Assembly (NCBI RefSeq): GCF_003719195.1
Contig: NZ_CP024996.1
Span: 3,534,001 to 3,598,000, forward strand
Reading direction: 5' to 3'
DNA: 64,000 bases
Source of the DNA: Herbaspirillum rubrisubalbicans
GTDB taxonomy: Bacteria; Pseudomonadota; Gammaproteobacteria; Burkholderiales; Burkholderiaceae_D
In this document: in pieces, positions 1-11,804 of the stretch
Numbering within the stretch: position 1 is the first letter of the stretch
Layout of the letters: each line of letters opens with the position of its first letter
The notes under the pieces: generated by a model
What the model was told of the DNA's origin: nothing
Databases searched by the model: none
Seen by the model: only the letters and a program-made list of their open reading frames with translations
Position numbers and translations under genes: made by a program

Positions 1-170
1 GCCAGCACCTTCTTGAGTTCATCCACCCCTTCGGCGGGCGCCGCCTCCTGGGGTTCGCCGGCCGCTTCGCCGTCGATCACTTCCGGTTCATCGATCTCAT
101 CAACGGGATCGTCCATATCCTCTTCGCGAGGGTCTTGGTCTGGCAAGTGATCGCGGCGATTGCTTGTCAT
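1..170 (-). CDS. rpoS: RNA polymerase sigma factor RpoS, N-terminal fragment
   Basis: The reading frame opens with ATG at 170 and runs off the left edge with no stop, giving about 56 residues. They begin MTSNRRDHLPDQDPREED and are very acidic (many Asp, Glu and Pro), as in the poorly conserved N-terminal region 1.1 of betaproteobacterial RpoS. No conserved sigma region is inside the window, so the name rests mainly on position. The gene starts 3 bp after the nlpD stop, and surE-pcm-nlpD-rpoS is a classic proteobacterial order. RpoS is the general stress/stationary-phase sigma factor. In enterobacteria its main promoter lies inside nlpD; I could not identify one here. Confidence 0.75.
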   Translation of the reverse strand, partial: MTSNRRDHLPDQDPREEDMDDPVDEIDEPEVIDGEAAGEPQEAAPAEGVDELKKVL

Positions 171-173
171 ACG

Positions 174-1139
174 CTAGCGTGGTGGTAAGTATTTGGAAGG
201 ATCAACGGGCTTACCCTGTTGACGGATCTCGAAGTGCAGCTTGACACTGTCGCTGTCGGATTTACCCATTTCAGCGATCTTTTGTCCCTTGGTCACACTT
301 TGACCTTCCTTGACCAGGATGGTCTTGTTGTGGGCATAGGCCGACAGCAGATTGTTGGTGTGCTTGATGATCACCAGGTTGCCATAGCCACGGATGCCGC
401 TGCCGGCATACATGACCTTGCCGCTGGCAGCGGCCAGCACGGCCTGGCCATCCTTGCCAGCAATGTCCACCCCCTTCTTGCCACCCTCGAAGGTACCCAC
501 CACCTTGCCTTCGGCCGGCCACATCCATGACACACCTTCATCCTCGCCTGAGGCCGCAGGCTGGCTGGCCGCTGCCGGCTTTTCCGCCGCATGGGATGGC
601 TCCGGCTTGGCAGCAGGTGCCGGAGCCGCCGCTGCATCCGGCTTTTCCAGTTCCGCCAGGGCACTTTCCGAATAGGCCCGCTTGTCACCACGCGGACCGG
701 TCTTGTTGTTGCCCGAGGCCATCGGCGCGGCCGCTGGCGCCGCCGCACCCGGGGCACCCAGCGGCTTGACGTCCAGGCCTGCACCTGGAGTGGCCACCAC
801 CGCAGCAGTCTGCGCCGGGCCCACGCGATCAGGCGGTGCTACGCGCAAGACCTGATCGACCTTGATGTCGTTCGGATTGGTCAGGTTGTTCCAGGCGACG
901 ATGTCGCGCCAGTTCTGACCGACGTCCAGGGCGATGCGATACAGGGTATCGCCCTTCTTGACCGTGTAATAACCGCGTCCCGAGGGAACCGGCGCAGCGG
1001 GTGCGGCAGCAGTGTCGACCGGCTTGACGGTGCTGGTGGTGCGCTCCACGACGGGCGCCGGCTGCTGATTCGGTGTCGAGCCGCAAGCGGCCAGCAAACT
1101 GACGACACTGCACAATACAGCCAAACGAATTTTCTTCAT
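174..1139 (-). CDS. nlpD: NlpD: LysM/M23 murein hydrolase activator lipoprotein
   Basis: This 321-residue outer-membrane lipoprotein has a signal peptide with a lipobox (SLLAAC, Cys19). A LysM peptidoglycan-binding domain follows at about residues 57-101 (YYTVKKGDTLYRIA), then a Pro/Ala-rich linker, then a C-terminal LytM/M23 domain from about 205 to 318. The metallopeptidase site looks degenerate: the usual GxHxGxD motif reads GGKKGVDIAG and so lacks the first zinc-binding His, and only LHFEIR remains of the HxH motif. That fits NlpD/EnvC-type proteins, which activate septal amidases such as AmiC instead of cutting murein. It sits between pcm and rpoS on the same strand. Confidence 0.93.
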   Translation of the reverse strand: MKKIRLAVLCSVVSLLAACGSTPNQQPAPVVERTTSTVKPVDTAAAPAAPVPSGRGYYTVKKGDTLYRIALDVGQNWRDIVAWNNLTNPNDIKVDQVLRVAPPDRVGPAQTAAVVATPGAGLDVKPLGAPGAAAPAAAPMASGNNKTGPRGDKRAYSESALAELEKPDAAAAPAPAAKPEPSHAAEKPAAASQPAASGEDEGVSWMWPAEGKVVGTFEGGKKGVDIAGKDGQAVLAAASGKVMYAGSGIRGYGNLVIIKHTNNLLSAYAHNKTILVKEGQSVTKGQKIAEMGKSDSDSVKLHFEIRQQGKPVDPSKYLPPR

Positions 1140-1380
1140 GCTCTTACGTTAGATTTTGTACGACGCTAGTTGACCCGCAGCCAGCGCCAGAAGTTCATCA
1201 GGGAAATGCGGCCCCCATGGCTACCCATCCGCTCGTTTCATCGACCCGCGGCTTGGTTGCTTGTGCTTGTTGCCGCCCGTTCCCTGTTTCGATGATGCCT
1301 GGCGGACCTGATATCCGCCCATGCTGTTCATTGCGTTGCTGCACTTGCCATCTCACGCTGTCGCGCCCGGTCACGCTGCC

Positions 1381-2346
1381 CTACACCGTCCCCGGCCGCA
1401 ATGGCACGAAATGACATTGTTCCAGGGTAGTACGACGCCAGTCGCGCTGGCCGACCCGCTCGATCAATTCCAGTACTTGCTGGCGTTCGCCCACCGGCGC
1501 CACCAGCCTGCCGCCGATGGCCAACTGCTCCAGCAGGGCCTGCGGCACTTCCAGTCCGGCCGCGGCCAGGATGATGCCATCGAAGGGCGCAACCTGCGGC
1601 AAGCCAAGCATACCATCTCCGTAATGCAAGCGGATATTTGCCACCCGCAATGGACGCAGATTGGTCTTGGCCAACTCATGCAGGGGCTTGATGCGCTCGA
1701 TGGAATAGACTTCGGCGGCCACGCGCGACAGTACGGCGGCCTGGTAGCCGCAACCGGTGCCGATTTCCAATACCCGTTCCAGCCGGCCACCGTGGCGGTT
1801 CTGGCGCATCAACTCAATCATGCGCGCCACGATATAGGGCTGGGAAATGGTCTGATGGTGGCCGATGGGCAGCGAGGCATCGATATAGGCCTGGCTGGCC
1901 AGCCCGGGCTCGACAAACATGTGGCGCGGCACTGCCTCCAGCGCCGCCAGCACCTTGGCATCGGCCACGCCCTGCTTGGCCACGCGCGCCACCATGGCCT
2001 TGCGCACCGCTTCGGAAGCCAGCGGCGAGGCATGATGGGAGGCATTGGTCTGGGTCACCGTCATGACGTTCTTGACGGCGGTACGCGGTACGGGTGCAGC
2101 GCTCAACAAGGGCTGGGCCGGCGCCAGCGGAGCCCGTGGCGGTGCCGGTGGCGGCCGCAAGGCCTGGGCCAGACCCTGCTGCACCGGCTTCAAGGCCGCC
2201 CGCTGCGAAGACTGGGCGGCATTCTTGGCCGCCGTCTGGGTGGTGGCCTGGGGGCGGCCAGGCACATCCCGTCCGGCGTTGGCGGTCTTTTTCTTGTCGA
2301 CCACCGAGGACAGGCTCAGCGGAAAGCGGCTGGGCTTGTCGCTCAT
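1381..2346 (-). CDS. pcm: Protein-L-isoaspartate O-methyltransferase
   Basis: This enzyme uses S-adenosylmethionine to methylate isoaspartyl residues in aged proteins, starting their repair. The protein is 321 residues, against about 210-220 for typical Pcm. The extra 100 or so N-terminal residues are rich in Ala, Pro, Arg and Gln and look disordered. The catalytic domain starts near residue 105. It contains the SAM-binding motif [16 protein letters not shown], an acidic post-I motif (VYSIERI) and [15 protein letters not shown]. Its start overlaps the surE stop by 4 bp (ATGA), so the two are probably translationally coupled. The 241 bp downstream, before nlpD, hold no gene that I can see. Confidence 0.93.
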   Translation of the reverse strand: MSDKPSRFPLSLSSVVDKKKTANAGRDVPGRPQATTQTAAKNAAQSSQRAALKPVQQGLAQALRPPPAPPRAPLAPAQPLLSAAPVPRTAVKNVMTVTQTNASHHASPLASEAVRKAMVARVAKQGVADAKVLAALEAVPRHMFVEPGLASQAYIDASLPIGHHQTISQPYIVARMIELMRQNRHGGRLERVLEIGTGCGYQAAVLSRVAAEVYSIERIKPLHELAKTNLRPLRVANIRLHYGDGMLGLPQVAPFDGIILAAAGLEVPQALLEQLAIGGRLVAPVGERQQVLELIERVGQRDWRRTTLEQCHFVPLRPGTV

Positions 2347-3080
2347 GCAAGCGCTTTCTTGAGATTGTCCAGTTGCGCCGTGTGCGTCAGGTCGATCTGC
2401 AGCGGCGTGATAGAGACGTAGCCATTGGCAGTGGCATGAAAATCGGTACCCTCGCCACCATCCTTGGCGGCCCCGGCCGGACCGATCCAGTACAGGTCGC
2501 GGCCATGCGGGTCGGTCAGCTTGTGCACCGGCTCGGACATATGGCGCTTGCCCAGGCGGGTGGCCAGGCTGCCCTTGATTTCTTCATATGGCAGGTTGGG
2601 AATATTGACGTTGAGCAGGTAAGGTTTGGGCAGGCTGTCGAAGCGCCGCTCTACCACCTCACGGGCGATGCGGGCTGCCGACTTCAACTCGGCCCAACCC
2701 TTGTGCAACTGCGAAAAAGCAATCGAGGGGATGCCAAACAGAAAGCCTTCGGTGGCTGCTGCCACCGTGCCGGAATAGAGCGTATCGTCACCCATGTTCT
2801 GGCCTTGGTTGATGCCCGAGACGATCAGGTCCGGGCGCTCCTGGAGCAAGCCGGTCAGCGCCACGTGAACACAGTCCGACGGCGTGCCATTGAGGTAATA
2901 GAAGCCATTGGCGGCCTGCTCTACCCACAGGGGCCGGTCCAGGGTCAGAGAGTTGGAACTGCCCGAGCGATTGCTGTCAGGCGCCACCACGGTAATGTCG
3001 GCGATCGGCGCGAGTGCCTCGGCCAGGGCGATGATGCCGGGGGCGAGGTAACCGTCGTCGTTGCTGATGAGGATTTTCAT
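2343..3080 (-). CDS. surE: 5'/3'-nucleotidase SurE
   Basis: SurE is a stationary-phase survival protein that dephosphorylates nucleoside monophosphates and short polyphosphates in the cytoplasm. I place the start at the ATG at 3080, giving [15 protein letters not shown] and 245 residues, because family members begin directly with this metal-binding segment (the paired Asp of NDDG). The frame stays open for 17 more codons upstream, but those residues are not family-like. Other family motifs are [27 protein letters not shown] and [20 protein letters not shown]. The gene heads surE-pcm-nlpD-rpoS and overlaps pcm by 4 bp. Confidence 0.94.
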   Translation of the reverse strand: MKILISNDDGYLAPGIIALAEALAPIADITVVAPDSNRSGSSNSLTLDRPLWVEQAANGFYYLNGTPSDCVHVALTGLLQERPDLIVSGINQGQNMGDDTLYSGTVAAATEGFLFGIPSIAFSQLHKGWAELKSAARIAREVVERRFDSLPKPYLLNVNIPNLPYEEIKGSLATRLGKRHMSEPVHKLTDPHGRDLYWIGPAGAAKDGGEGTDFHATANGYVSITPLQIDLTHTAQLDNLKKALA

Positions 3081-3152
3081 GGGCTGAATTTTAACCGAAG
3101 CCGGGCTTTGGACAGCCCCTCCGCCCGACATTCTCCTGCAGCAATGACAGTC

Positions 3153-4100
3153 CTATTCCTGCAGGGTCAGTTCCTGGTAGACATAGGCCGACAGCACCAG
3201 CTTGTCGCGCACCGTCAACGGGGCAAATTCCACCCCGTACTGGTGGAAATCGGCCTCTCCCAGCGATTCCACCGCGCGCAGCACCACCGGCAACTCCAGG
3301 GGCAATTGCTGGTCGGCCACCGAGGCGATGAAGCGCAACGTGCCACTGACGCCCTTTTTCGCCTCCACCCTGCCTTTGAGGGAAGTCGCCACCAGCGAGG
3401 CACCCGCCAGACTGAGATCGATCACGCTGGCCGGTAGCGGCGTGGAACCATCCACCTCTAGATAGCCTTCCGCCCCCACCGGCACGCGGGTAGCCTGGCG
3501 AATAACGGTGGAACGCACTTCCCTGGGGGCTGACAGGTGCAGGTAGACGAAGGGCGAATGCTGGTACTTCAGCAATTGCGATGCAAAGGCATAAGCGCGA
3601 CGCCCGGTCAGCGCGCGCACCACGAAAGCCTGGCCCTCGCGCAGGAAGATCTGCTTACCCTCCTTTTGCGGGGCACTGACCAGGATGCTGCGATTGGACA
3701 GGCAACCCACCAGGGTGACCGCATGGCGCTGGGCAGCATCGTCGGCCAATTGCAGCCACACGGTGTCGCCGATCTGCCAGCGCACGTCATCCAGGGGAAT
3801 CACGCTGGCTTGACCACGCAGGGCCGGCTTGGGCTTGTGCGGCTTCTTGCCACCATGCTTCTTGCGCAGCACATCGCGGGCCTGGGGCAGCGGCACCGAT
3901 TCGGTATCTGGTTCGGCGATCCAGCGGGCATTGCGATACAGGCCGTTCTCGATCAGTCCGGCCAGTTGGTCGGGCGTGTCGATCATGGTGCCGCGCGCCA
4001 GCAGCAGCTTGCCGGCTTCATTGTAGATGTGCCAGGGGGCGGGCTTGCCCAGGCTCAGTTCGGAGCTGCGCACCGGCACCAGCGAGGTGTGATCGGCCAT
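3153..4100 (-). CDS. PilZ-domain (YcgR-like) c-di-GMP receptor
   Basis: This is a 315-residue protein from the ATG at 4100. That start falls directly after the helicase stop (4102), whereas an upstream in-frame ATG at 4154 would overlap it by 53 bp. The C-terminal PilZ domain carries both c-di-GMP-binding signatures: RQATR (about residues 201-205) and DLSLAG (about 228-233). A preceding domain with LPL-rich beta strands (about 80-180) resembles the YcgR N-terminal (YcgR/PilZN) fold. YcgR-type proteins brake or bias the flagellar motor when c-di-GMP is high. That would fit the mot/che and diguanylate cyclase genes elsewhere in the window, but no target is shown here. Confidence 0.85.
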   Translation of the reverse strand: MADHTSLVPVRSSELSLGKPAPWHIYNEAGKLLLARGTMIDTPDQLAGLIENGLYRNARWIAEPDTESVPLPQARDVLRKKHGGKKPHKPKPALRGQASVIPLDDVRWQIGDTVWLQLADDAAQRHAVTLVGCLSNRSILVSAPQKEGKQIFLREGQAFVVRALTGRRAYAFASQLLKYQHSPFVYLHLSAPREVRSTVIRQATRVPVGAEGYLEVDGSTPLPASVIDLSLAGASLVATSLKGRVEAKKGVSGTLRFIASVADQQLPLELPVVLRAVESLGEADFHQYGVEFAPLTVRDKLVLSAYVYQELTLQE

Positions 4101-4101
4101 C

Positions 4102-6267
4102 TCAATTCTCCACCACGGCGCTATCGCCCTCGGCCGCGGCTGCACGGCGCGCATCCTGTTCGCGGAAGAAAGCTTGCACCACCTCCAGTTCGCGGGTGCG
4201 CTTGAAGGGTGGCAGGCTTTGCCAGATACGGCGGCCGTAATTCTTGGTGATGATGCGCGGGTCGCAGATCATCAGCACCCCACGATCTCCCTCATCGCGG
4301 ATCAGGCGGCCAGCCCCCTGCTTGAGGTTGATGATGGCCGCCGGCAGTTGATGGTGCACGAAACCGTTCAAGCCCTGCTTTTCCATCTCGCTGATACGCG
4401 CAGCCAGTACCGGATCATCCGGTGGTGAGAAGGGCAGCTTGTCGATGATGACCAGCGAGAGCGCATCGCCGCGCACGTCCACCCCTTCCCAGAAGCTCTG
4501 GCTGCCGATCAGCACGCCATTGCCGGCAGCACGGAATCGATCCAGCAATTCGGTCCGTCCCGCCTCACCCTGGACGAACAGCGGGAAATCATGTCCGCGT
4601 GCCGCGAACTCGGTGCGCAAGCGTTCAGCCGCACGGTTGACCGCGCGCAGCGTGGTACACAGGAAGAAGCAGCGTCCACCAGCGGCCTCGATGGTAGGCA
4701 ACGCGGCATCGATGACGGCGTCGGTATATTCAAACGAGTTGGGCTGTGGCAGGTGCTGCGGCACGTACAGGATGCCCTGCTCACCATAGTTGAAGGGGCT
4801 AGGCCAGGACTGGGCCGGAGCGTTCCACAAGCCCATCTGGGCGGCATAGTGGTTGAAGTCTTTCTTCACAGCCAGCGTCGCAGAAGTGAAAATCCATGAA
4901 CGCGGCGTACCCTCGCGCTGCTTGTTGAAGATGGGCGCGATCGACAGCGGCGTACGATGCAATTGCAGCGAAGATTGGAAAGCTTCCACCCACAGCACAT
5001 AAAAAGGTTTCTGGGGCGACTCGTCACCCTCACCCTCGCTTGGCTCACCCACCGTGGCGGTCGGCTTGCTTGCCGCTTCAGGCTGGGCCTTGGCCAATTC
5101 TTCGGGCGTGCCCCAGTTTTCCAACTGGCGCAACAATTCATTGGCGCGGTCGCGGCACTGCTCGATGGTCTCGGCGCGCTCAGCCTGCTTTTCCAGCACG
5201 GCGATCATGTCGTCCATGCTGTCCTTGAGCGTATCAAGGGCGGGAAAAAAGGCGGCAGAAGGAGCGATCTGGTTCAGCGCCAGGCGGATCGATTCCTCCG
5301 GGAAGGCCAGGCGCAAGTCGCGCGCGGCACGCTCCACCGGCGCCACCAGGCGCGCCCAGTCAGCGCCGTCACGCGCATGAGAGAGGCCTTCGGCCAATAC
5401 GTCACGGCACAACTCCAGTATCTGCGAGGTGGAAATAGTCTCACCGAAGAACAGCGTCGCCGTATCCGGCAACTGGTGCGCCTCATCGAAGATGACGGTA
5501 TTGGCTGAAGGCAGCAGTTCGGCGATGCCGGTATCCTTCAACGCCACGTCTGCAAAGAACAGGTGATGGTTGACCACCACCACGTCGGCCTGCTGGGCCT
5601 CCTTGCGCGCCTTCATGACGAAGCAATCCTGGTAGTACTGGCATTCGGAGCCGAAACAGGTGTCACGGGTCGAGGTGACCAGGTTCCAGACCGAGGCCGT
5701 TTCCGGCACCTTGGTCAGCTCGGCCTTGTCACCAGACGAGGTGGATTTGACGAAGCGCGAGATCTCGCGCAGATAGCCCACGTCCTCGCGCGCGGTAAGG
5801 CGACCATTCTGCAACGTGCGTTCCAGGTGGAAATGGCAGACATAGTTGCTACGGCCCTTCAACAGCGCTACCGAGACCGGGGCGTGCAATGCATTGCGCA
5901 CGGTAGGGATGTCGCGGTTGTAGAGCTGGTCCTGCAGGGTCTTGGTCCCGGTGGAGACGATAGTCTTGCCGCCCCACAGCAGCGCCGGAACCAGGTAGGC
6001 AAAAGTCTTGCCAGTCCCGGTGCCGGCCTCGGCGATCAGCGTGCCCTGATTGGCGATGGCCGTAGCGATGGCCTTGGCCATCTCGGTCTGGGCATGACGC
6101 GGCCGATAGCTGCCCACGGCCCCGCCCAGCGGGCCACCGGCACCGAAGAGACGATCGATCTCGGCATCATGGACGCCGGGAGAGTCGGCCGTGACCTCCT
6201 GCGCGTCGGCGGGAAGCGTGGAGGCACTGCTATCGACGATGTCGGCGGGGGCTTCTGGGGCAGTCAC
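4102..6267 (-). CDS. DinG/YoaA-family ATP-dependent DNA helicase (XPD-like)
   Basis: This superfamily 2 helicase has a Walker A motif (EAGTGTGKT), a DEAH box (IFDEAHQL), and helicase motifs near the C-terminus (GSQSFWEGVDV, QGAGRLIR). Four cysteines between motifs I and II (YVCHF, TCFGSEC, QDCF) match the iron-sulfur cluster of XPD/DinG enzymes. YoaA and DinG act on 5'-tailed or repair intermediates. I prefer the GTG at 6267 (721 residues, weak AGG upstream). An ATG at 6333 would add 22 residues but has no visible Shine-Dalgarno site. The insert at about 390-410 is low-complexity and acidic. The gene is directly followed by the PilZ gene. Confidence 0.9.
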   Translation of the reverse strand: MTAPEAPADIVDSSASTLPADAQEVTADSPGVHDAEIDRLFGAGGPLGGAVGSYRPRHAQTEMAKAIATAIANQGTLIAEAGTGTGKTFAYLVPALLWGGKTIVSTGTKTLQDQLYNRDIPTVRNALHAPVSVALLKGRSNYVCHFHLERTLQNGRLTAREDVGYLREISRFVKSTSSGDKAELTKVPETASVWNLVTSTRDTCFGSECQYYQDCFVMKARKEAQQADVVVVNHHLFFADVALKDTGIAELLPSANTVIFDEAHQLPDTATLFFGETISTSQILELCRDVLAEGLSHARDGADWARLVAPVERAARDLRLAFPEESIRLALNQIAPSAAFFPALDTLKDSMDDMIAVLEKQAERAETIEQCRDRANELLRQLENWGTPEELAKAQPEAASKPTATVGEPSEGEGDESPQKPFYVLWVEAFQSSLQLHRTPLSIAPIFNKQREGTPRSWIFTSATLAVKKDFNHYAAQMGLWNAPAQSWPSPFNYGEQGILYVPQHLPQPNSFEYTDAVIDAALPTIEAAGGRCFFLCTTLRAVNRAAERLRTEFAARGHDFPLFVQGEAGRTELLDRFRAAGNGVLIGSQSFWEGVDVRGDALSLVIIDKLPFSPPDDPVLAARISEMEKQGLNGFVHHQLPAAIINLKQGAGRLIRDEGDRGVLMICDPRIITKNYGRRIWQSLPPFKRTRELEVVQAFFREQDARRAAAAEGDSAVVEN

Positions 6268-6454
6268 TGCGGCAAACCTGTAGGAAATACGTGCGGCACA
6301 GGCATCGGCGATGCCGGCGTACCCGCACGTCATTGGAACGAGCCGCTATTTTACGCGGAGTCGGCACCCTGGCCCCGACTTACATGAAAGAGCAAGCGCC
6401 GACTGCCAGCTGAATGCAGATGCGACCGACCCAGGCCGGCGCGCGCAGCGCGAT

Positions 6455-6661
6455 TCAGGCGGGAATGTCGGGGACCAGCTGCATCTTCAGCAGCGCGATA
6501 TGGTCCTTCAATTGCAGCTTGCGCTTCTTGAGGCGACGCAGTTGCAGGTCTTCTGAACGGGCATCGCGCATGAGCATGTCGATGACACTGTCGAGATCGC
6601 GATGCTCTACTTCGAGTTCGATGATGCGGCGCTGGATGTCTTCGCGATGCGTACTGGTCAT
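6455..6661 (-). CDS. YdcH/DUF465-family small coiled-coil protein
   Basis: This is a 68-residue highly charged helical protein from the ATG at 6661 (MTSTHREDIQRRIIELE). The frame is open for 30 codons upstream, but that stretch is not family-like. The heptad-like pattern and the ending RLKKRKLQLKDHIALLKMQL match the DUF465/YdcH family, small proteins common in proteobacteria that have no settled function. It lies alone between the polyglutamine protein and the helicase gene, on the same strand as both. Confidence 0.82.
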   Translation of the reverse strand: MTSTHREDIQRRIIELEVEHRDLDSVIDMLMRDARSEDLQLRRLKKRKLQLKDHIALLKMQLVPDIPA

Positions 6662-6763
6662 GATGGCGGACTGGTTGCTGATGTGCTTGCTAGTGTAATG
6701 CACTGGCTTGCGCACGCCAATGGACATGCGCAAGCCATGTAGAGGTCCCACCGGACGGACGGC

Positions 6764-7672
<909 letters not shown>

Positions 7673-7683
7673 CAGGTGATTGT

Positions 7684-8781
7684 TCAGGAGAGACTGTCGG
7701 CAATCGAACGGCGGTCCGCGTCCAGATATTCCTTCGATTGCATCTCAATGATACGTGAAACGGTACGGTGGAACTCGTTGGAGAGCGTACCTACCGTATA
7801 AAGCTCATCCGGCTCGACGGCGGCCGACATGATCAGCTTGACCTTGTGGTCGTAGAAGACGTCGATCAGCCAGGTAAAGCGGCGCGCCTCCGAGGACATC
7901 GCCGCCGACATGCGCGGAATGCCCGACAGGATCACGGTCTGGAAGCGGCTGGCCAGTTCCAGGTAATCGTTTTGCGAGCGCGGGCCACCGCACAGGGTCG
8001 CAAAATCGAACCAGATGGCGCTGCCGGCCCGGCGCAGGGCACGGATCTCGCGGGCTTCGATGTGTACACGCGGATCTTCGTCGGCGGCTTCGGCCACTGC
8101 GGCGAAGGCTGCGCGCAATTCTTCATCGGTCTTGGCGTTCAGGGGAGTGTGGTACACCTTCACTTGCTCCAGCACCCGCTTGCGGTAGTCGATGCCGGCG
8201 TCGATGTTCATGACGTCCAGCTTTTCCTTCAGCAAGGCAATGGTGGGCAGCATCCGATCGCGATGCAGGCCATCTGGATAGAGCGTGCTGGGCTCGTAGT
8301 TGGAGGTCATCACGAACGACACGCCATGGTCGAACAGGCCCTTCAACAGGTTGTAGAGGATCATCGCATCGGCGATGTCGGAGACGTGGAATTCATCGAA
8401 GCAGATCAGGCGGTACTTCTTGGCGATGCGCTTGGCGACCTCATCGAGGGGATCGGCGATGCCCTTCAATTCATCGAGCTGACGATGCACATCGCGCATG
8501 AATTCGTGGAAGTGCAGGCGCGTCTTGCGCACCACCGGCACCACGGAATAGAAACTGTCCATCAGGAAGGACTTGCCACGCCCTACCCCACCCCACATGT
8601 AGACGCCGCGCGGCACGGCCGGCCGGCTGATCAGACGCTTGAAGGTGGAGGCGCGCTGGGCCTTGTAGGCGACCCATTCCTCATAGGCGCGCTGCAGGCG
8701 CTCGATGGCGCGCAACTGCGCCTCATCGGGTTGATAACCGCGCTGGGACAGCGACTGTTCGTAGAATTGACGGACATCCAT
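7684..8781 (-). CDS. zapE: Cell division protein ZapE (AFG1-like AAA+ ATPase)
   Basis: This is a 365-residue AAA+ ATPase from the ATG at 8781 (MDVRQFYEQSLSQRGYQ). It has a Walker A motif GGVGRGKSFLMD, a Walker B ICFDEFHVSDIADAM, and the sensor-like MTSNYEPSTLYPDGLHRDRMLP, all typical of AFG1/ZapE. In E. coli ZapE associates with the Z ring and lowers the stability of FtsZ polymers late in division. The gene lies just downstream of lpdA on the same strand, separated by a strong inverted repeat, and is probably transcribed independently. This neighbourhood (odhAB-lpd-zapE) is usual in Burkholderiales. Confidence 0.93.
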   Translation of the reverse strand: MDVRQFYEQSLSQRGYQPDEAQLRAIERLQRAYEEWVAYKAQRASTFKRLISRPAVPRGVYMWGGVGRGKSFLMDSFYSVVPVVRKTRLHFHEFMRDVHRQLDELKGIADPLDEVAKRIAKKYRLICFDEFHVSDIADAMILYNLLKGLFDHGVSFVMTSNYEPSTLYPDGLHRDRMLPTIALLKEKLDVMNIDAGIDYRKRVLEQVKVYHTPLNAKTDEELRAAFAAVAEAADEDPRVHIEAREIRALRRAGSAIWFDFATLCGGPRSQNDYLELASRFQTVILSGIPRMSAAMSSEARRFTWLIDVFYDHKVKLIMSAAVEPDELYTVGTLSNEFHRTVSRIIEMQSKEYLDADRRSIADSLS

Positions 8782-8801
8782 GGTGTGGTCTTGTAAAACG
8801 A

Positions 8802-8828
8802 CAATGGGCGAGCCAGGCTCGCCCATTG
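8802..8828 (-). terminator. Inverted repeat, probable terminator after lpdA
   Basis: The arms CAATGGGCGAGCC (8802-8814) and GGCTCGCCCATTG (8816-8828) are perfectly complementary around a single base. On the minus strand the hairpin is followed by TCGTTTTACAA, a short T-run. It lies 90 bp past the lpdA stop and just upstream of the zapE start, so it probably separates the two transcripts. Confidence 0.6.
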
Positions 8829-8918
8829 GGTTGGCATCTCAATGCTGACTATGCGGGCAACTCAAACCTGGCCATGCTGGCAGGCATGAGCGACGCGTAT
8901 TGTCGCATTGATCGCGCA

Positions 8919-10346
<1,428 letters not shown>

Positions 10347-10371
10347 GTGTGTATTCCTGATTCGTTGTGCG

Positions 10372-10412
10372 CATCCGCTGCTAGCTATTAACTTTTAGCC
10401 TGCAGCGGATGC
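10372..10412 (-). other. Stem-loop in the odhB-lpdA spacer
   Basis: Arms GCATCCGCTGC (10372-10382) and GCAGCGGATGC (10402-10412) are perfect complements with a 19-nt loop. On the minus strand it comes directly after the terminator-like hairpin at 10417-10449 and lies 26 nt before the lpdA start. It could protect the 5' end of an lpdA transcript or form part of an attenuator. Confidence 0.55.
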
Positions 10413-10416
10413 AAAA

Positions 10417-10449
10417 AGGCGCTGAATGCCTGGGGGCCGTTCAGCGCCT
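10417..10449 (-). terminator. Terminator-like hairpin after odhB
   Basis: Arms AGGCGCTGAA (10417-10426) and TTCAGCGCCT (10440-10449) pair perfectly. On the minus strand the hairpin is followed directly by five T residues (plus-strand A-run 10413-10417). It lies 26 bp beyond the odhB stop and would terminate, fully or partly, transcription before lpdA. Confidence 0.75.
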
Positions 10450-10474
10450 AGCTCACGCCGTGATGGCCGGTTGC

Positions 10475-11716
10475 TTACAGATCCAGCAGCAGACGGGCCG
10501 GATCTTCCAGTGCTTCCTTGATCGCGACCAGCGACAGGACGGCTTCGCGGCCGTCGATGATGCGGTGGTCATAGGACAGCGCGAAGTAGTTGATCGGACG
10601 GACCACGACCTGGCCGTTTTCAACCACAGCGCGTTCCTTGGTGGCGTGGATGCCCAGGATCGCCGATTGCGGCGGGTTGATGATCGGGGTCGACAGCATG
10701 GAACCGAAGGTGCCGCCGTTGGAGACGGTGAAGGTACCGCCCGACAGTTCTTCGATGGACAGCTTGCCGTCCTTGGCCTTCTGGCCGAATTCACCGATCT
10801 TCTTCTCGATGTCGGCAATCGACATCTGGTCCGCATCGCGCAGGATGGGCACCACCAGACCACGGGGCGAGCCGACGGCCACACCGATGTCGAAGTAACC
10901 GTGGTAGACGATGTCATTGCCATCGACCGAGGCGTTGACGATCGGGTACTTCTTCAGGGCATGCACGACGGCCTTGACGAAGAAGGACATGAAGCCCAGC
11001 TTGACGCCGTGTTCCTTCTCGAACTTGTCCTTGTACTTGTTGCGCAGGTCGATGACCGGCTGCATGTTGACTTCGTTGAAGGTGGTCAGGATGGCGTTGG
11101 TCGATTGCGATTGCACCAGACGCTCGGCCACGCGGGCACGCAGGCGGCTCATCGGCACGCGTTGTTCCGGACGACTTTCCAGGCCAGCCTTGACCGGTGC
11201 GGCCACTTGCGCCAGGGCCGGCTTGGCGGCAGCAGCAGGTGCAGCGGCGGGAGCCGACAGCGCACCCAGCACGTCGCCCTTGGTCACGCGGCCATCCTTG
11301 CCGGTGCCGGTGACTTGCGAGGTCGACAGGTTGTTGTCGGCCAGCAGCTTGGCAGCGGCGGGCATGGCGACGTCTCCCTTGGAGGCCAGCTCGGGAGCGG
11401 CAACCGGGGTCGGTTCGTTGGTCGCTTGCGGTGCCGGGGCAGCCTTGACTTCGGTCGGGGCCACTTGTGCGGAAGCGTCGGTGTCCAGGATGGCGATCAC
11501 TTCACCGGCTACGACGGTGGCGCCGTCGGCCTTGATGATCTGGGTGATCACGCCGGCGTCCGGCGAGGGCAGTTCCAGCACGACCTTGTCGGTCTCGATG
11601 TCGATCAGGTTTTCGTCACGGGCGACGGGTTCGCCAACCTTCTTGTGCCATTGCAGCAGGGTTGCTTCAGCAACGGATTCCGACAACTGCGGGACTTTTA
11701 CTTCGATTTGAGCCAT
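10475..11716 (-). CDS. odhB: 2-Oxoglutarate dehydrogenase E2, dihydrolipoyllysine succinyltransferase
   Basis: This 413-residue E2 core subunit (also called SucB) transfers succinyl groups to CoA. The N-terminal lipoyl domain (residues 1-75) carries the lipoylated Lys44 in [10 protein letters not shown]. An Ala/Pro-rich linker leads to a peripheral-subunit-binding domain (about 115-150, [13 protein letters not shown]). The C-terminal catalytic domain has [13 protein letters not shown] near the end, with the active His and Asp of HxxxDG. It lies 88 bp downstream of odhA and is probably co-transcribed with it. Confidence 0.97.
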   Translation of the reverse strand: MAQIEVKVPQLSESVAEATLLQWHKKVGEPVARDENLIDIETDKVVLELPSPDAGVITQIIKADGATVVAGEVIAILDTDASAQVAPTEVKAAPAPQATNEPTPVAAPELASKGDVAMPAAAKLLADNNLSTSQVTGTGKDGRVTKGDVLGALSAPAAAPAAAAKPALAQVAAPVKAGLESRPEQRVPMSRLRARVAERLVQSQSTNAILTTFNEVNMQPVIDLRNKYKDKFEKEHGVKLGFMSFFVKAVVHALKKYPIVNASVDGNDIVYHGYFDIGVAVGSPRGLVVPILRDADQMSIADIEKKIGEFGQKAKDGKLSIEELSGGTFTVSNGGTFGSMLSTPIINPPQSAILGIHATKERAVVENGQVVVRPINYFALSYDHRIIDGREAVLSLVAIKEALEDPARLLLDL

Positions 11717-11804
11717 TTTCAGGATTCTCCGATTTTCGGGTGATTTCGTTCTTATGGAAACAGGGACGCCCTGCCCTCGCAGCGCGTCCCGTTTGCATCA
11801 ATGA

